Shown here: one piece after another, positions 1 to 9,003 of the stretch
Position numbering within the stretch: position 1 is the first letter of the stretch
Layout: every line of letters starts with the position of its first letter
Assembly (NCBI GenBank): GCA_024235595.1
Contig: JACKMC010000001.1
Coordinates: forward strand, 186,001-250,000
Reading direction: 5' to 3'
Length of the DNA: 64,000 nucleotides
Origin: Zoogloeaceae bacterium
GTDB lineage: Bacteria; Pseudomonadota; Gammaproteobacteria; Burkholderiales; Rhodocyclaceae
Notes under the pieces: model-generated
What the model was told of the DNA's origin: nothing
Databases searched by the model: none
Seen by the model: the letters and a program-made list of their open reading frames with translations, nothing else
Translations under genes and position numbers: made by a program

Positions 1-2
1 TG

Positions 3-3000
3 CCCGACTCGCTCACCGGCGCCTACCTGTCGGGCCGCAAGCGGGTCGACACCCGCCGCCAGCCGCGTGCGGTCGATGCGGCCACCCCCCGCCTCACCCT
101 GCGCGGCGCTGCCCAGCACAACCTCGCCGGCATCGACGTGGCGATTCCTCTCGGCCGCCTGGTGTGCGTGACCGGCGTCTCGGGTTCGGGCAAATCGACC
201 CTCATCCAGGACGTGCTCTACCCGGCGCTGGCCAAGCACTTCGGCAAGCCCGCCGAAACTCCGGGGCTGTTCGACTCGCTCGACGGGCACGAGTCGCTGG
301 CCGACGTGGTGATGGTCGATCAGTCGCCGATCGGCAAGAGCGCGCGCTCCAACCCGGTGAGCCATGTCGGTGCATGGGACGCGATCCGCAATCTCTTCGC
401 GGCGCTGCCCGAAGCCAAATCGCGCGGCTACACCCCGGGCACCTTCAGCTTCAACTCCGGCAATGGCCGCTGCCCGACCTGCACCGGCTCGGGCTTCGAG
501 CATGTCGAGATGCAGTTCCTGTCGGATGTCTACCTGCGCTGCCCGGACTGCGACGGCAAGCGCTACCGCCCCGAGCTGCTCGAGCTGCGCTGGCGGGATC
601 GCGCCATCGACGAGGTGCTGGAGATGACCGTCTCCGAAGCGTTGCAGTTCTTTGCGAGTGAGCCAAAGGTGGCCGCGGTGCTGGCGCCGCTGGCCGATGT
701 GGGCCTCGAATACCTGCGCCTCGGCCAGCCGGTGCCGACCCTCTCGGGTGGCGAGGCGCAGCGCCTCAAGCTGGCCGGCTACCTGGCACTGGCGGCGCAG
801 TCGGCGAGCAAGCGAAAATCGAAGTCGGGTGCCAGCGGTCGCATGCTGTTCCTCTTCGACGAGCCCACCACCGGCCTGCATTTCGAGGACGTGTCGCGGT
901 TGCTGGGGGCCTTCGAGGAACTGCTCGGTGCCGGCAATTCGCTGGTGGTGATCGAACACAATCTCGACGTGATCGGCGCCGCCGACTGGCTCATCGATCT
1001 CGGCCCCGAGGGTGGCGAGGGCGGCGGCCGCATCATCGCCGAGGGCACGCCGGCCGAGGTGATGAAGCTGGACCGCTCCCACACCGCGGTTGCGCTCAGA
1101 GACTACGTCGCCCAGCTTGGCGAGATCGGCCGCGGCGCCCAGCGGGCGCTGGCGGTCGCCGAAGCGCCGGCGCGCTATCTGCCGGTGCCGGCGATCGAGA
1201 TTCGCCATGCCCGCGAGCACAACCTCAAGAACATCAGCCTGTCGATTCCCCGCGATGCCTTCACGGTGGTCACCGGCCTGTCGGGTTCCGGCAAGTCCAC
1301 GCTGGCCTTCGACATCGTCTTCGGCGAGGGCCAACGCCGCTATCTCGAGTCGCTCAACGCCTACGCGCGCCAGTTCGTGCAGCCCGCGAGCCGGCCCGAG
1401 GTCGATGCGATCTTCGGTATCCCGCCCACGGTCGCCATCGAGCAGCGCACCAGCCGCGGCGGGCGCAAGAGCACCGTGGGCACGCTCACCGAGATCCAGC
1501 CATTCCTGCGCTTGATGTATGTGAAGCTCGGTACGCAGTTCTGCCCCAGATGCGATGTGGCGGTGAAACCGCAGAGCTTCGAGGCCATTGCCGCGCAGAT
1601 CATGAGCGAGCTGCGTGGCCGCTCGGTCGAGCTGCTGGCGCCGCTGATCGTGAGCCGCAAGGGCTTGTATACCGAGCTCGCCAAGTGGGCGCGGGCCAAG
1701 GGCTTCGAGCAACTGCGGGTGGACGGCGAGTATCTGCCGACCCGCAAGTGGCCGCGGCTGGACCGCTACAAGGAACACAACATCGAGCTGCCGGTGGGCA
1801 TGGTGGTGGTCGGGCCGAAGAACGAAGCGCTGCTGCGCGAGCACCTGACGCTGGCGCTCGAGCATGGCAAGGGGGTGATGAAGGTGCTGGTGATGGGCGA
1901 GCTCGATGCGCGGCCGGTCACCTTCTCGACCCTGCGTGCCTGTCCCTCGTGTGGCGACAGCTTTCCCGAACCGGATCCACGGCTGTTCTCCTACAACGCC
2001 AAGCATGGCTGGTGCCCGAGTTGCTACGGCACCGGGCTGCGTATCAGTGGCAAGGTCGAGGACCCCGATGCGCTCGATCTCGGCGAGACCGAGCAGACCG
2101 GCGAGGAGGCCTGCCCGGCCTGTGGCGGGGCGCGCCTCAACCCGGTGGCCCGGGCGGTGCGCTTTCGCGAGCTCGGCATCCACCAGCTGGCGGCGCGGCC
2201 CGTCGAGCGGGTGGCGGCGTTCTTCGCCGGGCTGGTGCTCGCCGAGCGCGAGTCCGGGATCGCCCGCGATCTGGTCAGTGAAATCCGCGGCCGCCTCGAC
2301 TTCCTGCACCAGGTCGGTCTTGGCTACCTGGCGCTGGACCGTGCCGCGCCCACCCTGTCGGGCGGCGAGGCGCAGCGCATCCGCCTCGCCGCCCAGCTCG
2401 GCTCCAACCTGCGTGGCGTCTGCTACATCCTCGATGAGCCCACCATCGGCCTGCACCCGCGCGATAACCGGCTGCTGCTCGACACCCTCGAAGCGCTCAA
2501 GGCCCGCGGCAACACCTTGCTGGTGGTGGAGCACGACGAAGACACCATCCGCCGTGCCGACCATGTCATCGACCTCGGCCCCGGCGCCGGAGTGCGGGGC
2601 GGTCGGGTGGTGGCCGAGGGCACCCTCGCCGATCTCATGGCGGCGCCCGAATCGGCCACCGGGCGCTGTTTCCGCAATCCGCTCATGCATCCGGTCGGGC
2701 CGCGCCGCGGCGTGGCCACCGAGCACCCCGCGCTGTGGCTGCGCGGTGGGCGGCTGCACAACCTCAAGGCGGTCGACGCGCGGGTGCCGCTGGCGCGTCT
2801 CACGGTGGTCACCGGGGTCTCCGGCTCGGGCAAATCGACGCTCGCGCGCGACGTGCTGCTCGCCGGCATGCGCCAGTTGCTGGCGGCAGCGAACACCCGC
2901 GGTGCCACGATTCCCGAGCTCGCGGCGTGCGATGCCATCGAGGGCTGGCAGCAGGTCGGCCGGGTGCTGGAGGTGGACCAGGCGCCGATCGGCAAGACCC

Positions 3001-3839
3001 CGCGCTCCTGCCCCGCCACCTACATCGGCTTTTGGGATGCGATCCGCAAGCTCTTCGCCGACACCAACGAAGCGCGGCTGCGCGGCTGGAAGGCCAACCG
3101 CTTTTCCTTCAATACCGGCGCGGGGCGCTGCCCCACCTGCGAAGGCCAGGGGCAGGTGACCATCGAGATGAATTTCCTGCCCGACGTGAAGGTGAAGTGC
3201 GAGACCTGCGACGGTGCCCGCTTCAATGCCGAGACCCTGGCGGTGCAATGGCGTGGCAAGACCATCGCCGACGTGCTGGCGATGCCGGTCGAGGAGGCGG
3301 TCGAGTTCTTCTCCGCCCACCCGTCGATCGCCCATCCGCTGCGCCTGCTCGAGGAAGTGGGCCTCGGCTATCTGACCCTCGGCCAGCCCAGCCCGACCCT
3401 CTCCGGTGGCGAGGCGCAGCGCATCAAGCTGGTCACCGAGCTCGCCAAGGTCCGCGGCGAGCTCACGCAAGCCCCCGCCATCCTCAAACCCGAAAAGCAC
3501 ACCCTCTATGTGCTCGACGAGCCGACCGTGGGGCTGCACATGGCGGATGTGGAGAAGCTCATCCAGGTGCTGCACCGGCTCGCCGACGCAGGCCACACGG
3601 TGCTGGTGATCGAGCATGATCTCGACGTCATGGCCGAGGCCGACTGGCTCATCGACCTGGGGCCGGAAGGCGGCGACGAAGGTGGGCAGATCGTCGCCGC
3701 GGGCCCGGTCGACCAGGTGTGCGCCAGTGCCGCATCGCATACCGGACGCATCCTCGGGGAATTTCTGCGCCTGCGCGGCGCTCAAGCAGTAGAGCCGGCA
3801 AAGCCAAAAACCAGGAAACGCAAGGAGAAGCACGCATGA
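3..3839 (+). CDS. uvrA: UvrA-type excinuclease ATPase, tandem-duplicated form (5' end outside window)
   Basis: Open from the first bases of the window, so the N-terminus is missing; about 1278 residues are visible. Three ABC ATPase modules can be read. The first has Walker A GVSGSGKST near 180 and signature LSGGEAQR near 750. The second has Walker A GLSGSGKST near 1280, the UvrA-typical QRRYLESLNAYARQF stretch, and Walker B ILDEPTIGLHP near 2430. The third has Walker A near 2820 and LSGGEAQR near 3400. CxxC zinc modules lie between them. A normal UvrA has two modules, so this is the second half of one UvrA fused to a complete second UvrA, as in the ~1800-1900 residue tandem forms known in chlamydiae and some proteobacteria. 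UvrA acts in nucleotide excision repair damage recognition. Whether this long paralogue does ordinary repair is unknown. The stop overlaps the next start (ATGA). Confidence 0.93.
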   Translation, partial: PDSLTGAYLSGRKRVDTRRQPRAVDAATPRLTLRGAAQHNLAGIDVAIPLGRLVCVTGVSGSGKSTLIQDVLYPALAKHFGKPAETPGLFDSLDGHESLADVVMVDQSPIGKSARSNPVSHVGAWDAIRNLFAALPEAKSRGYTPGTFSFNSGNGRCPTCTGSGFEHVEMQFLSDVYLRCPDCDGKRYRPELLELRWRDRAIDEVLEMTVSEALQFFASEPKVAAVLAPLADVGLEYLRLGQPVPTLSGGEAQRLKLAGYLALAAQSASKRKSKSGASGRMLFLFDEPTTGLHFEDVSRLLGAFEELLGAGNSLVVIEHNLDVIGAADWLIDLGPEGGEGGGRIIAEGTPAEVMKLDRSHTAVALRDYVAQLGEIGRGAQRALAVAEAPARYLPVPAIEIRHAREHNLKNISLSIPRDAFTVVTGLSGSGKSTLAFDIVFGEGQRRYLESLNAYARQFVQPASRPEVDAIFGIPPTVAIEQRTSRGGRKSTVGTLTEIQPFLRLMYVKLGTQFCPRCDVAVKPQSFEAIAAQIMSELRGRSVELLAPLIVSRKGLYTELAKWARAKGFEQLRVDGEYLPTRKWPRLDRYKEHNIELPVGMVVVGPKNEALLREHLTLALEHGKGVMKVLVMGELDARPVTFSTLRACPSCGDSFPEPDPRLFSYNAKHGWCPSCYGTGLRISGKVEDPDALDLGETEQTGEEACPACGGARLNPVARAVRFRELGIHQLAARPVERVAAFFAGLVLAERESGIARDLVSEIRGRLDFLHQVGLGYLALDRAAPTLSGGEAQRIRLAAQLGSNLRGVCYILDEPTIGLHPRDNRLLLDTLEALKARGNTLLVVEHDEDTIRRADHVIDLGPGAGVRGGRVVAEGTLADLMAAPESATGRCFRNPLMHPVGPRRGVATEHPALWLRGGRLHNLKAVDARVPLARLTVVTGVSGSGKSTLARDVLLAGMRQLLAAANTRGATIPELAACDAIEGWQQVGRVLEVDQAPIGKTPRSCPATYIGFWDAIRKLFADTNEARLRGWKANRFSFNTGAGRCPTCEGQGQVTIEMNFLPDVKVKCETCDGARFNAETLAVQWRGKTIADVLAMPVEEAVEFFSAHPSIAHPLRLLEEVGLGYLTLGQPSPTLSGGEAQRIKLVTELAKVRGELTQAPAILKPEKHTLYVLDEPTVGLHMADVEKLIQVLHRLADAGHTVLVIEHDLDVMAEADWLIDLGPEGGDEGGQIVAAGPVDQVCASAASHTGRILGEFLRLRGAQAVEPAKPKTRKRKEKHA

Positions 3840-4525
3840 GTACCAAGAAGGTCCGTATCTGGGATCTGCCAACCCGGATTTTCCACTGGGCGCTGTTCCT
3901 GCTGGTGACGGCCGCCATCGTCTCCGTCAAGATCGGCGGCAACGCGATGGTCTGGCATGGCCGCATCGGCGTCGCCATCGTCGGTCTGCTGGTGTTCAGG
4001 ATCGTGTGGGGGCTGGTCGGCTCGACCTATGCGCGCTTTGCGCATTTCGTGCGCGGGCCGGGCGCCATCCGTGCCTATCTGCAGGGCCGCTGGCGCGGTG
4101 TCGGCCACAATCCGCTGGGTGCGCTGTCGGTGCTGGCGCTGCTCGGCCTGCTCGCCTTCCAGGTGTCCACGGGGCTCTTCTCCAACGACGACATTGCCTT
4201 CAACGGGCCGCTCTACCCACTCGTCGACAAGGACACCAGCGACTGGCTGAGCGGGCTGCACAATCAGGCTGAATGGTTCATCTACGGCCTCGTGGGCCTG
4301 CACATCGCGGCCATTCTCTACTACGTGCGCTTCAAGAAGGACGACATCGTCAAGCCCATGATCACCGGTGAGAAGGCAATCAACGAGCCCGGGGTCGAAT
4401 CGGCGCGCGGCGGTGGCGTGCTCGCCTTCGTTCTGGCGCTGGCAATCGCCGCGGGCGTCGCCTGGGCTGCTTCGGGGGCGATCGTTCCGCCGCCTCCGCC
4501 GCCCGTCGAGACGCCTTCCTGGTAG
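3836..4525 (+). CDS. b561-type membrane cytochrome b
   Basis: 229 residues. The N-terminus VRIWDLPTRIFHWALF is the hallmark of the Ni,Fe-hydrogenase/b561-type cytochrome b family. About five membrane helices are visible, with candidate haem-ligand histidines in FHW, WHGRIG, LHNQ and GLHIAAI. A fifth C-terminal helix is followed by a short proline run. The family passes electrons between quinone and periplasmic c-type cytochromes or dehydrogenases. The ATG overlaps the uvrA stop by four bases, so it is translationally coupled to uvrA, although the functions are unrelated. A cytochrome c' gene lies nearby on the other strand; b561 and c' genes are often neighbours, so an electron-transfer pairing is possible but inferred. 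Confidence 0.88.
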   Translation: MSTKKVRIWDLPTRIFHWALFLLVTAAIVSVKIGGNAMVWHGRIGVAIVGLLVFRIVWGLVGSTYARFAHFVRGPGAIRAYLQGRWRGVGHNPLGALSVLALLGLLAFQVSTGLFSNDDIAFNGPLYPLVDKDTSDWLSGLHNQAEWFIYGLVGLHIAAILYYVRFKKDDIVKPMITGEKAINEPGVESARGGGVLAFVLALAIAAGVAWAASGAIVPPPPPPVETPSW

Positions 4526-4535
4526 CGCCGCAGGC

Positions 4536-4754
4536 ATGAATCCCCAGGATCTCGAGCGGCTGCTCACGCTGGAGATGCCCTACGGCAAGTTCAAGGGCCG
4601 GCCCATCGCCGAGCTGCCGGGCCACTACCTCGGCTGGTTCGCGCGCGTGGGCTTCCCCAGGGGCGAGCTCGGCCGGCTGCTGGCGCTCATGTACGAGCTC
4701 GACCACAACGACCTGCGCGCCCTGCTCGAACCGCTGCGCCGCCGTCGCGGCTGA
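4536..4754 (+). CDS. DUF3820-type small protein
   Basis: 72 residues. The segment MPYGKFKGRPIAELPGHYL matches the DUF3820 family of short cytoplasmic proteins, often annotated as putative quorum-sensing-regulated factors without biochemical proof. It starts 10 bases after the cytochrome b stop and is probably in the same transcript. No membrane segment or signal peptide is seen. Function is unknown; the family assignment is fairly secure from the GKFKG motif and the length. Confidence 0.8.
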   Translation: MNPQDLERLLTLEMPYGKFKGRPIAELPGHYLGWFARVGFPRGELGRLLALMYELDHNDLRALLEPLRRRRG

Positions 4755-4794
4755 GGCGCAGCGAGCATCGATTGCTTTTCGCTTGCGATAAAAA

Positions 4795-4818
4795 AACGGC
4801 CACCCGAAGGTGGCCGTT
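4795..4818. terminator. Intrinsic terminator between convergent genes
   Basis: Perfect 10-bp stem with a four-base loop (TTCG read on the minus strand). On the minus strand it is followed at once by a run of seven T, the form of a Rho-independent terminator for the cytochrome c' gene. It may also stop plus-strand transcripts of the uvrA-cytochrome b group. Confidence 0.9.
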
Positions 4819-4848
4819 CTGATTGCGCAGGCGCTTGTCGCCGCCGCG

Positions 4849-5322
4849 TCACTCTTCTTCGCGGTACTTGTCGTGGCAGGACTTGCAGGCCTTGCCGAGT
4901 TCGCCGAACTGCGCCTTGATGGCGGCCTGGTCGCCGGTGGCGGCAACCTTCTGCAATTCGTTGGCCTGCATCGTGAAGTTCCTGGCGATCTTGCCGACCT
5001 CGGCCTGCTCCTTGAAGAACTCCGGCTTGAGGCGGGTTTCGTGCCAGCCGGTGCCCTCGTCGGTGCCCGGCCCGTAGAGCGCACCCATGCCGGAGTTGGC
5101 GGTGGCGGCGATGAGGTTGGCCGCGGCCTGGACCTGCTCCTTGTTGAAGGGCACGCTGCCATCGACGACCTGGGCCTTGATCTTGCCCATGTTCCAGCCC
5201 ATGAAGGCATAGCCGGCCTGGCGGGTCTTGATCATGTCCTCCGGCTTCATCTGGGCGGACGCGCCCACTGCGATGGAGAGGGCGGCGGCGCCGAGCAGGG
5301 TGCGGACGAGGGGGAACTGCAT
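4849..5322 (-). CDS. Cytochrome c' (periplasmic)
   Basis: 157 residues. The signal peptide is at residues 1-23 (cleavage after ASA). A four-helix-bundle type sequence follows, with a single C-terminal haem motif CKSCH near residue 147, the usual layout of cytochrome c'. Class members bind NO and other small gases at a five-coordinate haem and protect denitrifiers and phototrophs from nitrosative stress. The start ATG has a GGAGAAA ribosome site just upstream. The gene is monocistronic, ends at a strong hairpin, and lies beside a b561-type cytochrome on the opposite strand. Confidence 0.93.
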   Translation of the reverse strand: MQFPLVRTLLGAAALSIAVGASAQMKPEDMIKTRQAGYAFMGWNMGKIKAQVVDGSVPFNKEQVQAAANLIAATANSGMGALYGPGTDEGTGWHETRLKPEFFKEQAEVGKIARNFTMQANELQKVAATGDQAAIKAQFGELGKACKSCHDKYREEE

Positions 5323-5395
5323 ATGGTTTCTCCGGTTGTTTGACGGTTGGGTGACGGGCTGGCTTCGCGTATGCCAAGTGCCTCGGAGAGTAAAC

Positions 5396-5411
5396 ATCCG
5401 GCGCGCCGGAT
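5396..5411. promoter_or_regulatory. 16-bp perfect palindrome upstream of cytochrome c'
   Basis: A perfect inverted repeat, ATCCGGCG and its complement, lies about 75 bases upstream of the cytochrome c' start, in the otherwise empty 5323-5518 interval. It is well placed for an operator. No known regulator motif was recognised, so this is only a candidate site. Confidence 0.3.
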
Positions 5412-5518
5412 TGTTCCCGATCACTGTGGCGATATTTCCCTGCCGATGGCAGCCGTCGTTTCCCGATGGTATATCAGAGTTCGCTGGATTACGAACAGGG
5501 CGCGGCCCGGATCCGCGT

Positions 5519-6124
5519 TCAGGCGTGCCCGGCTGCCCATTCGAGCGCCATCTCGAGGCGGTCGTTGCCCCAGAACAGTTCCTTGCCGACGACGAAGGTC
5601 GGCGCGCCGAAGAGCCCCAGTTCGCCCGCCTCGTCGGTCTGCCCGTGAAGCGCCGCCTTGTTGCCGGCGCTGCCTGCCTGCGCCAGCAAGTCATCGGCGG
5701 GCAGGCCCAGACGGGTGAGGATCTCGCCGATCACGGCGCTGTCCGAGATGTCACGGTCCTCGGCGAAGTTGCCGCTCATCACCGCCTTGGCGAATTCGGC
5801 GATCCACGCTTTGTCCTGCCCCAGCAGCGCGACCCGCGCGGCGAGCAGGCCGTTGCGCGGGAAAACCGACGGTTTGCGCAGCGGCAGGCCATAGCGGGCG
5901 CACAGCCGTTCGAGGTCGCGCCACATGTAGCGGCCCTTGGGCGGGTAGATGTTGAAGGGCGAATCGTTCCAGCCCAGGCTCAGGAACACGGGCCCGAGCA
6001 GGAAAGGGCGCCAGCGCACCGTTACCCCTGCCCTGGCGGCGAGCGCCTCGATGCGCATGACTGACAGGTAGGAATAGGAGCTGGCGAATTCGAACCAGAA
6101 ATCCAGCGTGGCCTGCTTGCTCAT
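5519..6124 (-). CDS. 2-hydroxychromene-2-carboxylate isomerase-like DsbA-fold protein
   Basis: 201 residues. The N-terminus DFWFEFASSYSYLS and the C-terminal pair GAPTFVVGKELFWGNDRL are the signatures of the HCCA isomerase / kappa-class GST branch of the thioredoxin fold. The active-site region carries Ser rather than a CxxC, as in this branch. Characterised members use glutathione to isomerise 2-hydroxychromene-2-carboxylate in naphthalene breakdown, but many relatives have unknown substrates and no naphthalene genes are present here. The hydrolase gene on the same strand ends 18 bases upstream, so the two may be co-transcribed. Confidence 0.85.
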   Translation of the reverse strand: MSKQATLDFWFEFASSYSYLSVMRIEALAARAGVTVRWRPFLLGPVFLSLGWNDSPFNIYPPKGRYMWRDLERLCARYGLPLRKPSVFPRNGLLAARVALLGQDKAWIAEFAKAVMSGNFAEDRDISDSAVIGEILTRLGLPADDLLAQAGSAGNKAALHGQTDEAGELGLFGAPTFVVGKELFWGNDRLEMALEWAAGHA

Positions 6125-6142
6125 GGGGACGTCCTTTGTGGT

Positions 6143-7024
6143 TCAGGCTTGTCGGAAGAAGGTGAGCAGATGCCGCAACACCGCCTCGGGTGATTCTTCC
6201 GGCAGGAAGTGACCACCCGGGACGGTGCCGCCGCTCATCGTGGTGGCGTACTGCTGCCATACCGCGAGCACGTCGTAGCTGCGATTGACGAATCCGCGCT
6301 CGCCCCACAGCACCAGCAGCGGACAGGCGATGCGCTTGCGGCCGAAATCGGCGCGGTCGTGCTCGAGATCGATGCCAGCCGCGGCACGGTAGTCCTCGCA
6401 GCTGGCATGGATTGCTTCGGGCTGCGAAAAGCAACGCACATACTCCGCCACCGCCGCTTCGTCGAAGTGCGCACCGGGCGCCGCCCAGCGGCGCAGCTTC
6501 TCGACCAGGAACCAGCCCGGGTCGGCGCCGATCATGCGCTCGGGCAGGCCGTGTGGCTGGATCAGGAAGAACCAGTGGTAATAGCCGGTGGCGAAAGCCT
6601 GGTCGGTGTGCTCGAACATGTGCAGCGTGGGTGCGATGTCCATCACGCAGACGCGGCTGACCCGCTGCGGGTGGTCCAGCGCGAGGCGGTGGGCGACCCG
6701 CGCGCCGCGGTCGTGGCCGGCCAGCGCAAAGCGCTCGAAGCCCAGTGCGGCCATCACCTCGACCATGTCGCGGGCCATCTCGCGCTTGCTGTAGTTGTTG
6801 TGGTCGGCACTTCCGGGCGGCTTGCTGCTGTCGCCATAGCCGCGCAGATCGGGGCACACGACGGTGAAGTGGCGGGCGAGTTGCGGCGCGAGGCGGTGCC
6901 ACATCGCGTGGGTCTGCGGGTAGCCGTGGAGCAGCAGCAGCGGCGGCCCCTCGCCACCGCTCTCGAGCGCGATCCGGGCACCGCCGGTGCGGATGCTTTG
7001 CTGCCGGAAAGCTTCACCCAACAT
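6143..7024 (-). CDS. Alpha/beta hydrolase, haloacetate dehalogenase-like
   Basis: 293 residues from the ATG at 7024, which has a GAAGGA ribosome site; an upstream ATG at 7051 is less well placed. The oxyanion motif is HGYPQT. The nucleophile elbow is GHDRG, with Asp as nucleophile, as in haloalkane/haloacetate dehalogenases and epoxide hydrolases. The catalytic His sits in GGHFLPEE. The cap segment YHWFFLIQPHGLPERMIG and the later CEDYRAAAG closely recall fluoroacetate dehalogenases, which hydrolyse haloacetates to glycolate. Substrate is inferred; an epoxide hydrolase role cannot be excluded. It lies in a two-gene minus-strand run with the HCCA-isomerase-like gene. Confidence 0.85.
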   Translation of the reverse strand: MLGEAFRQQSIRTGGARIALESGGEGPPLLLLHGYPQTHAMWHRLAPQLARHFTVVCPDLRGYGDSSKPPGSADHNNYSKREMARDMVEVMAALGFERFALAGHDRGARVAHRLALDHPQRVSRVCVMDIAPTLHMFEHTDQAFATGYYHWFFLIQPHGLPERMIGADPGWFLVEKLRRWAAPGAHFDEAAVAEYVRCFSQPEAIHASCEDYRAAAGIDLEHDRADFGRKRIACPLLVLWGERGFVNRSYDVLAVWQQYATTMSGGTVPGGHFLPEESPEAVLRHLLTFFRQA

Positions 7025-7117
7025 GGTGCGTATCCTTCGCCGATGTTCCACTTCGACAGTAGCGCAGGGGCCAGCCGGCGTCGACCATCGTCTACGGGCC
7101 AGCCGGCCGCCTGCGGC

Positions 7118-7465
7118 TCAGCAGAACCCGTTACGACCACGGCCCATGCTGCGCAGGGCGGCGCCACTCCAACGCGGATCGAAGAGTCCTGCAAGGCGCA
7201 GCCAGAGGCTGGCGGGCCGACGCCCGCGCGCCTCGCGGCGCACCACGAGGACTTCGGCCGCGGTGCGGGCGCCGAGTACCGCGCTACCCGGCTGGCTGAG
7301 CAGCAGGCGCTCGCCCGGGCGGAGCACAAAGTCGCGCGAGTCACCATGCTGGGTCACCCACACTTCGCCACTCAAGCCGCTGATCTCGAGCCCCGCGGCA
7401 TTCTCCAGGATGTGGCTGCGATGGGCGGCGAGCTGCACTCTTTCGCATGAGATTGTTGCATTCAT
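7118..7465 (-). CDS. DUF2917 domain protein
   Basis: 115 residues from the ATG at 7465, eight bases after a strong AGGAGG; an in-frame GTG at 7468 is an alternative start. The core ISGLSGEVWVTQHGDSRDF...LRPGERLLLS is the small cupin-like DUF2917 pattern. Function is unknown. The gene is divergent from a GcvA-like LysR regulator 124 bases away, an arrangement often seen for this family, which suggests that LysR protein controls it. The C-terminal third is Arg-rich and ends in RGRNGFC. Confidence 0.75.
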   Translation of the reverse strand: MNATISCERVQLAAHRSHILENAAGLEISGLSGEVWVTQHGDSRDFVLRPGERLLLSQPGSAVLGARTAAEVLVVRREARGRRPASLWLRLAGLFDPRWSGAALRSMGRGRNGFC

Positions 7466-7589
7466 CACCTAGTCCTCCTAAGGTCTCGTTCTCGGCGTAG
7501 CGTGAATTCGGTACGTCGTGACTGCAGTATCGACAGGCAATCGGTGCAGGACAAACGGTAAATTGGCATCGCAAGCATGAGAAAAACGC

Positions 7590-8510
7590 ATGGATGAGCC
7601 GCTCCTGAGACTGCCCCCGCTCGATCCCTTGCGGGGCTTCGTGGTGGCCGCACGGCATCTATCCTTCACCCGTGCGGCCGCGGCGCTGTGCCTCACCCAG
7701 TCCGCCATCAGTCGCCAGATCCAGACCCTCGAGACAGCCCTCGGGCTGCGCCTCTTCGAGCGTGGCAGCCGCCAGCTCGCGCTCACCCCGGCGGGCGTCC
7801 AGTTGCTGCGCGAGGCCGAGGGCTGGCTCATGGACTACGCAGCGCTGGCCGAGCGGCTGCGTGGCAGCCAGCGCCGGCGGCCGGTCACCGTGACCGCCAG
7901 CATCGGCATCGCCACCCTGTGGCTGGTGCCGCGCCTGGCGCAGTTCCAGCGGCAGTACCCCGATATCGATGTTCGCCTGGCGGCCGGCAACCGCCTGCTC
8001 GACCTGCAGCGCGACGGCATCGACGTGGCGATCCGCTACTGTGCGGACCAGGACGCACCGCCGGGCGCGGAGCGCCTGTTCGGCGAATCGGTGCTGCCGG
8101 TGGCGAGCCCGTCGCTTGGCGTCGAGGTGCTCGACGCCACGACGCTACCCGGGCTGGCGCTGCTGGATTTCGAAGACCCGCGCTATCCCTGGCTGCGCTG
8201 GGACGACTGGCTCGCGGCGGCCGGGCTCGAAGGGGTGAGCCCGCGCGCGCGGCTCACCTATTCGCACTACGACCAGCTGATCCATGCCGCGGTGGCAGGC
8301 CAGGGCGTGGCGATCGGCCGCGCCGAGCTGGTAGACCGGCTGGTCCGCTCCGGCCAGCTGGTGCCGCTGGGAAACAGCCGCCGCGATGTCGCGGGGCGTG
8401 GCTTCTGGCTGATCAATGCCTCCACCGAACCGGCCCCGAGTGTGCGTCGCTTCAGCGACTGGGTGCGTGCCGAAGGAGCCCTCGCGCTGGCCGAATCGAT
8501 GCGCGGCTGA
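7590..8510 (+). CDS. LysR-type regulator, GcvA-like
   Basis: 306 residues. An N-terminal winged HTH covers residues about 14-72 (LRGFVVAARHLSFTRAAAAL...SAISRQIQTLE). A LysR substrate-binding domain follows from about residue 95. The TASIGIATLWLVPRL and GIDVAIRYC stretches are typical of the GcvA subgroup. It is divergently oriented to the DUF2917 gene, with the shared intergenic region at 7466-7589 as the likely binding and autoregulation site. The effector is not deducible. Confidence 0.9.
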   Translation: MDEPLLRLPPLDPLRGFVVAARHLSFTRAAAALCLTQSAISRQIQTLETALGLRLFERGSRQLALTPAGVQLLREAEGWLMDYAALAERLRGSQRRRPVTVTASIGIATLWLVPRLAQFQRQYPDIDVRLAAGNRLLDLQRDGIDVAIRYCADQDAPPGAERLFGESVLPVASPSLGVEVLDATTLPGLALLDFEDPRYPWLRWDDWLAAAGLEGVSPRARLTYSHYDQLIHAAVAGQGVAIGRAELVDRLVRSGQLVPLGNSRRDVAGRGFWLINASTEPAPSVRRFSDWVRAEGALALAESMRG

Positions 8511-8706
8511 GACCGGCGCGCGAACCGTCACGACCGCGGCAGTGACCTGGCTCACCTTCTCGGCATGAACCGGTCGCTATCCGCCCGGCCGCCGATGCGC
8601 TTTGATGGCGGCAGGGCGTATGGCTGCTCCGCAAGCGAGCGCCTGCGGAAGCTGTCAGCGCTCAACCCGCACCATTCGCAGCCTGAAACGGATACGGAGA
8701 GCCACC

Positions 8707-9003
8707 ATGCAATCGACCGATCTGATCGGTTACCTCGCGGCGCTGCTGGTTGCGGCGGCGTTCTGCATGAAGTCCATTGTGGGCTTGCGCAGCGTGGCGA
8801 TCCTCAGCAATATCGCCTTTCTCACCTACGCCCATCTTGGCGGGCTGATGCCGGTATTGTTGCTGCATCTGGTGCTGCTGCCGGTGAACCTGTTCCGTCT
8901 CGGGCAGATCCTCGAGATCGGCAATCGGCTTCGCAGGGGCAGCGCTGGCGCGACGCGACCCTGCATGGCGGTAGAATCACCCCATGACTACGATCGACCA
9001 TGA
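8707..9003 (+). CDS. Small inner-membrane protein, YgjV-like
   Basis: 98 residues. Three hydrophobic segments span residues about 5-75 (IGYLAALLVAAAFCMKSIVGLR and following), like the small YgjV/inner-membrane family. A GGAGAG ribosome site precedes the ATG. The charged C-terminal tail (about residues 80-98) overlaps the start of the next gene by 20 bases, suggesting coupled translation. Function is unknown. The 8511-8706 interval upstream holds no other feature that I can see. Confidence 0.65.
   Translation: MQSTDLIGYLAALLVAAAFCMKSIVGLRSVAILSNIAFLTYAHLGGLMPVLLLHLVLLPVNLFRLGQILEIGNRLRRGSAGATRPCMAVESPHDYDRP

Noticed and set aside
7021..7051. Upstream ATG at 7051 as start of the haloacetate dehalogenase-like gene
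   Set aside because: The ATG at 7024 has a properly spaced GAAGGA site and fits family length better.
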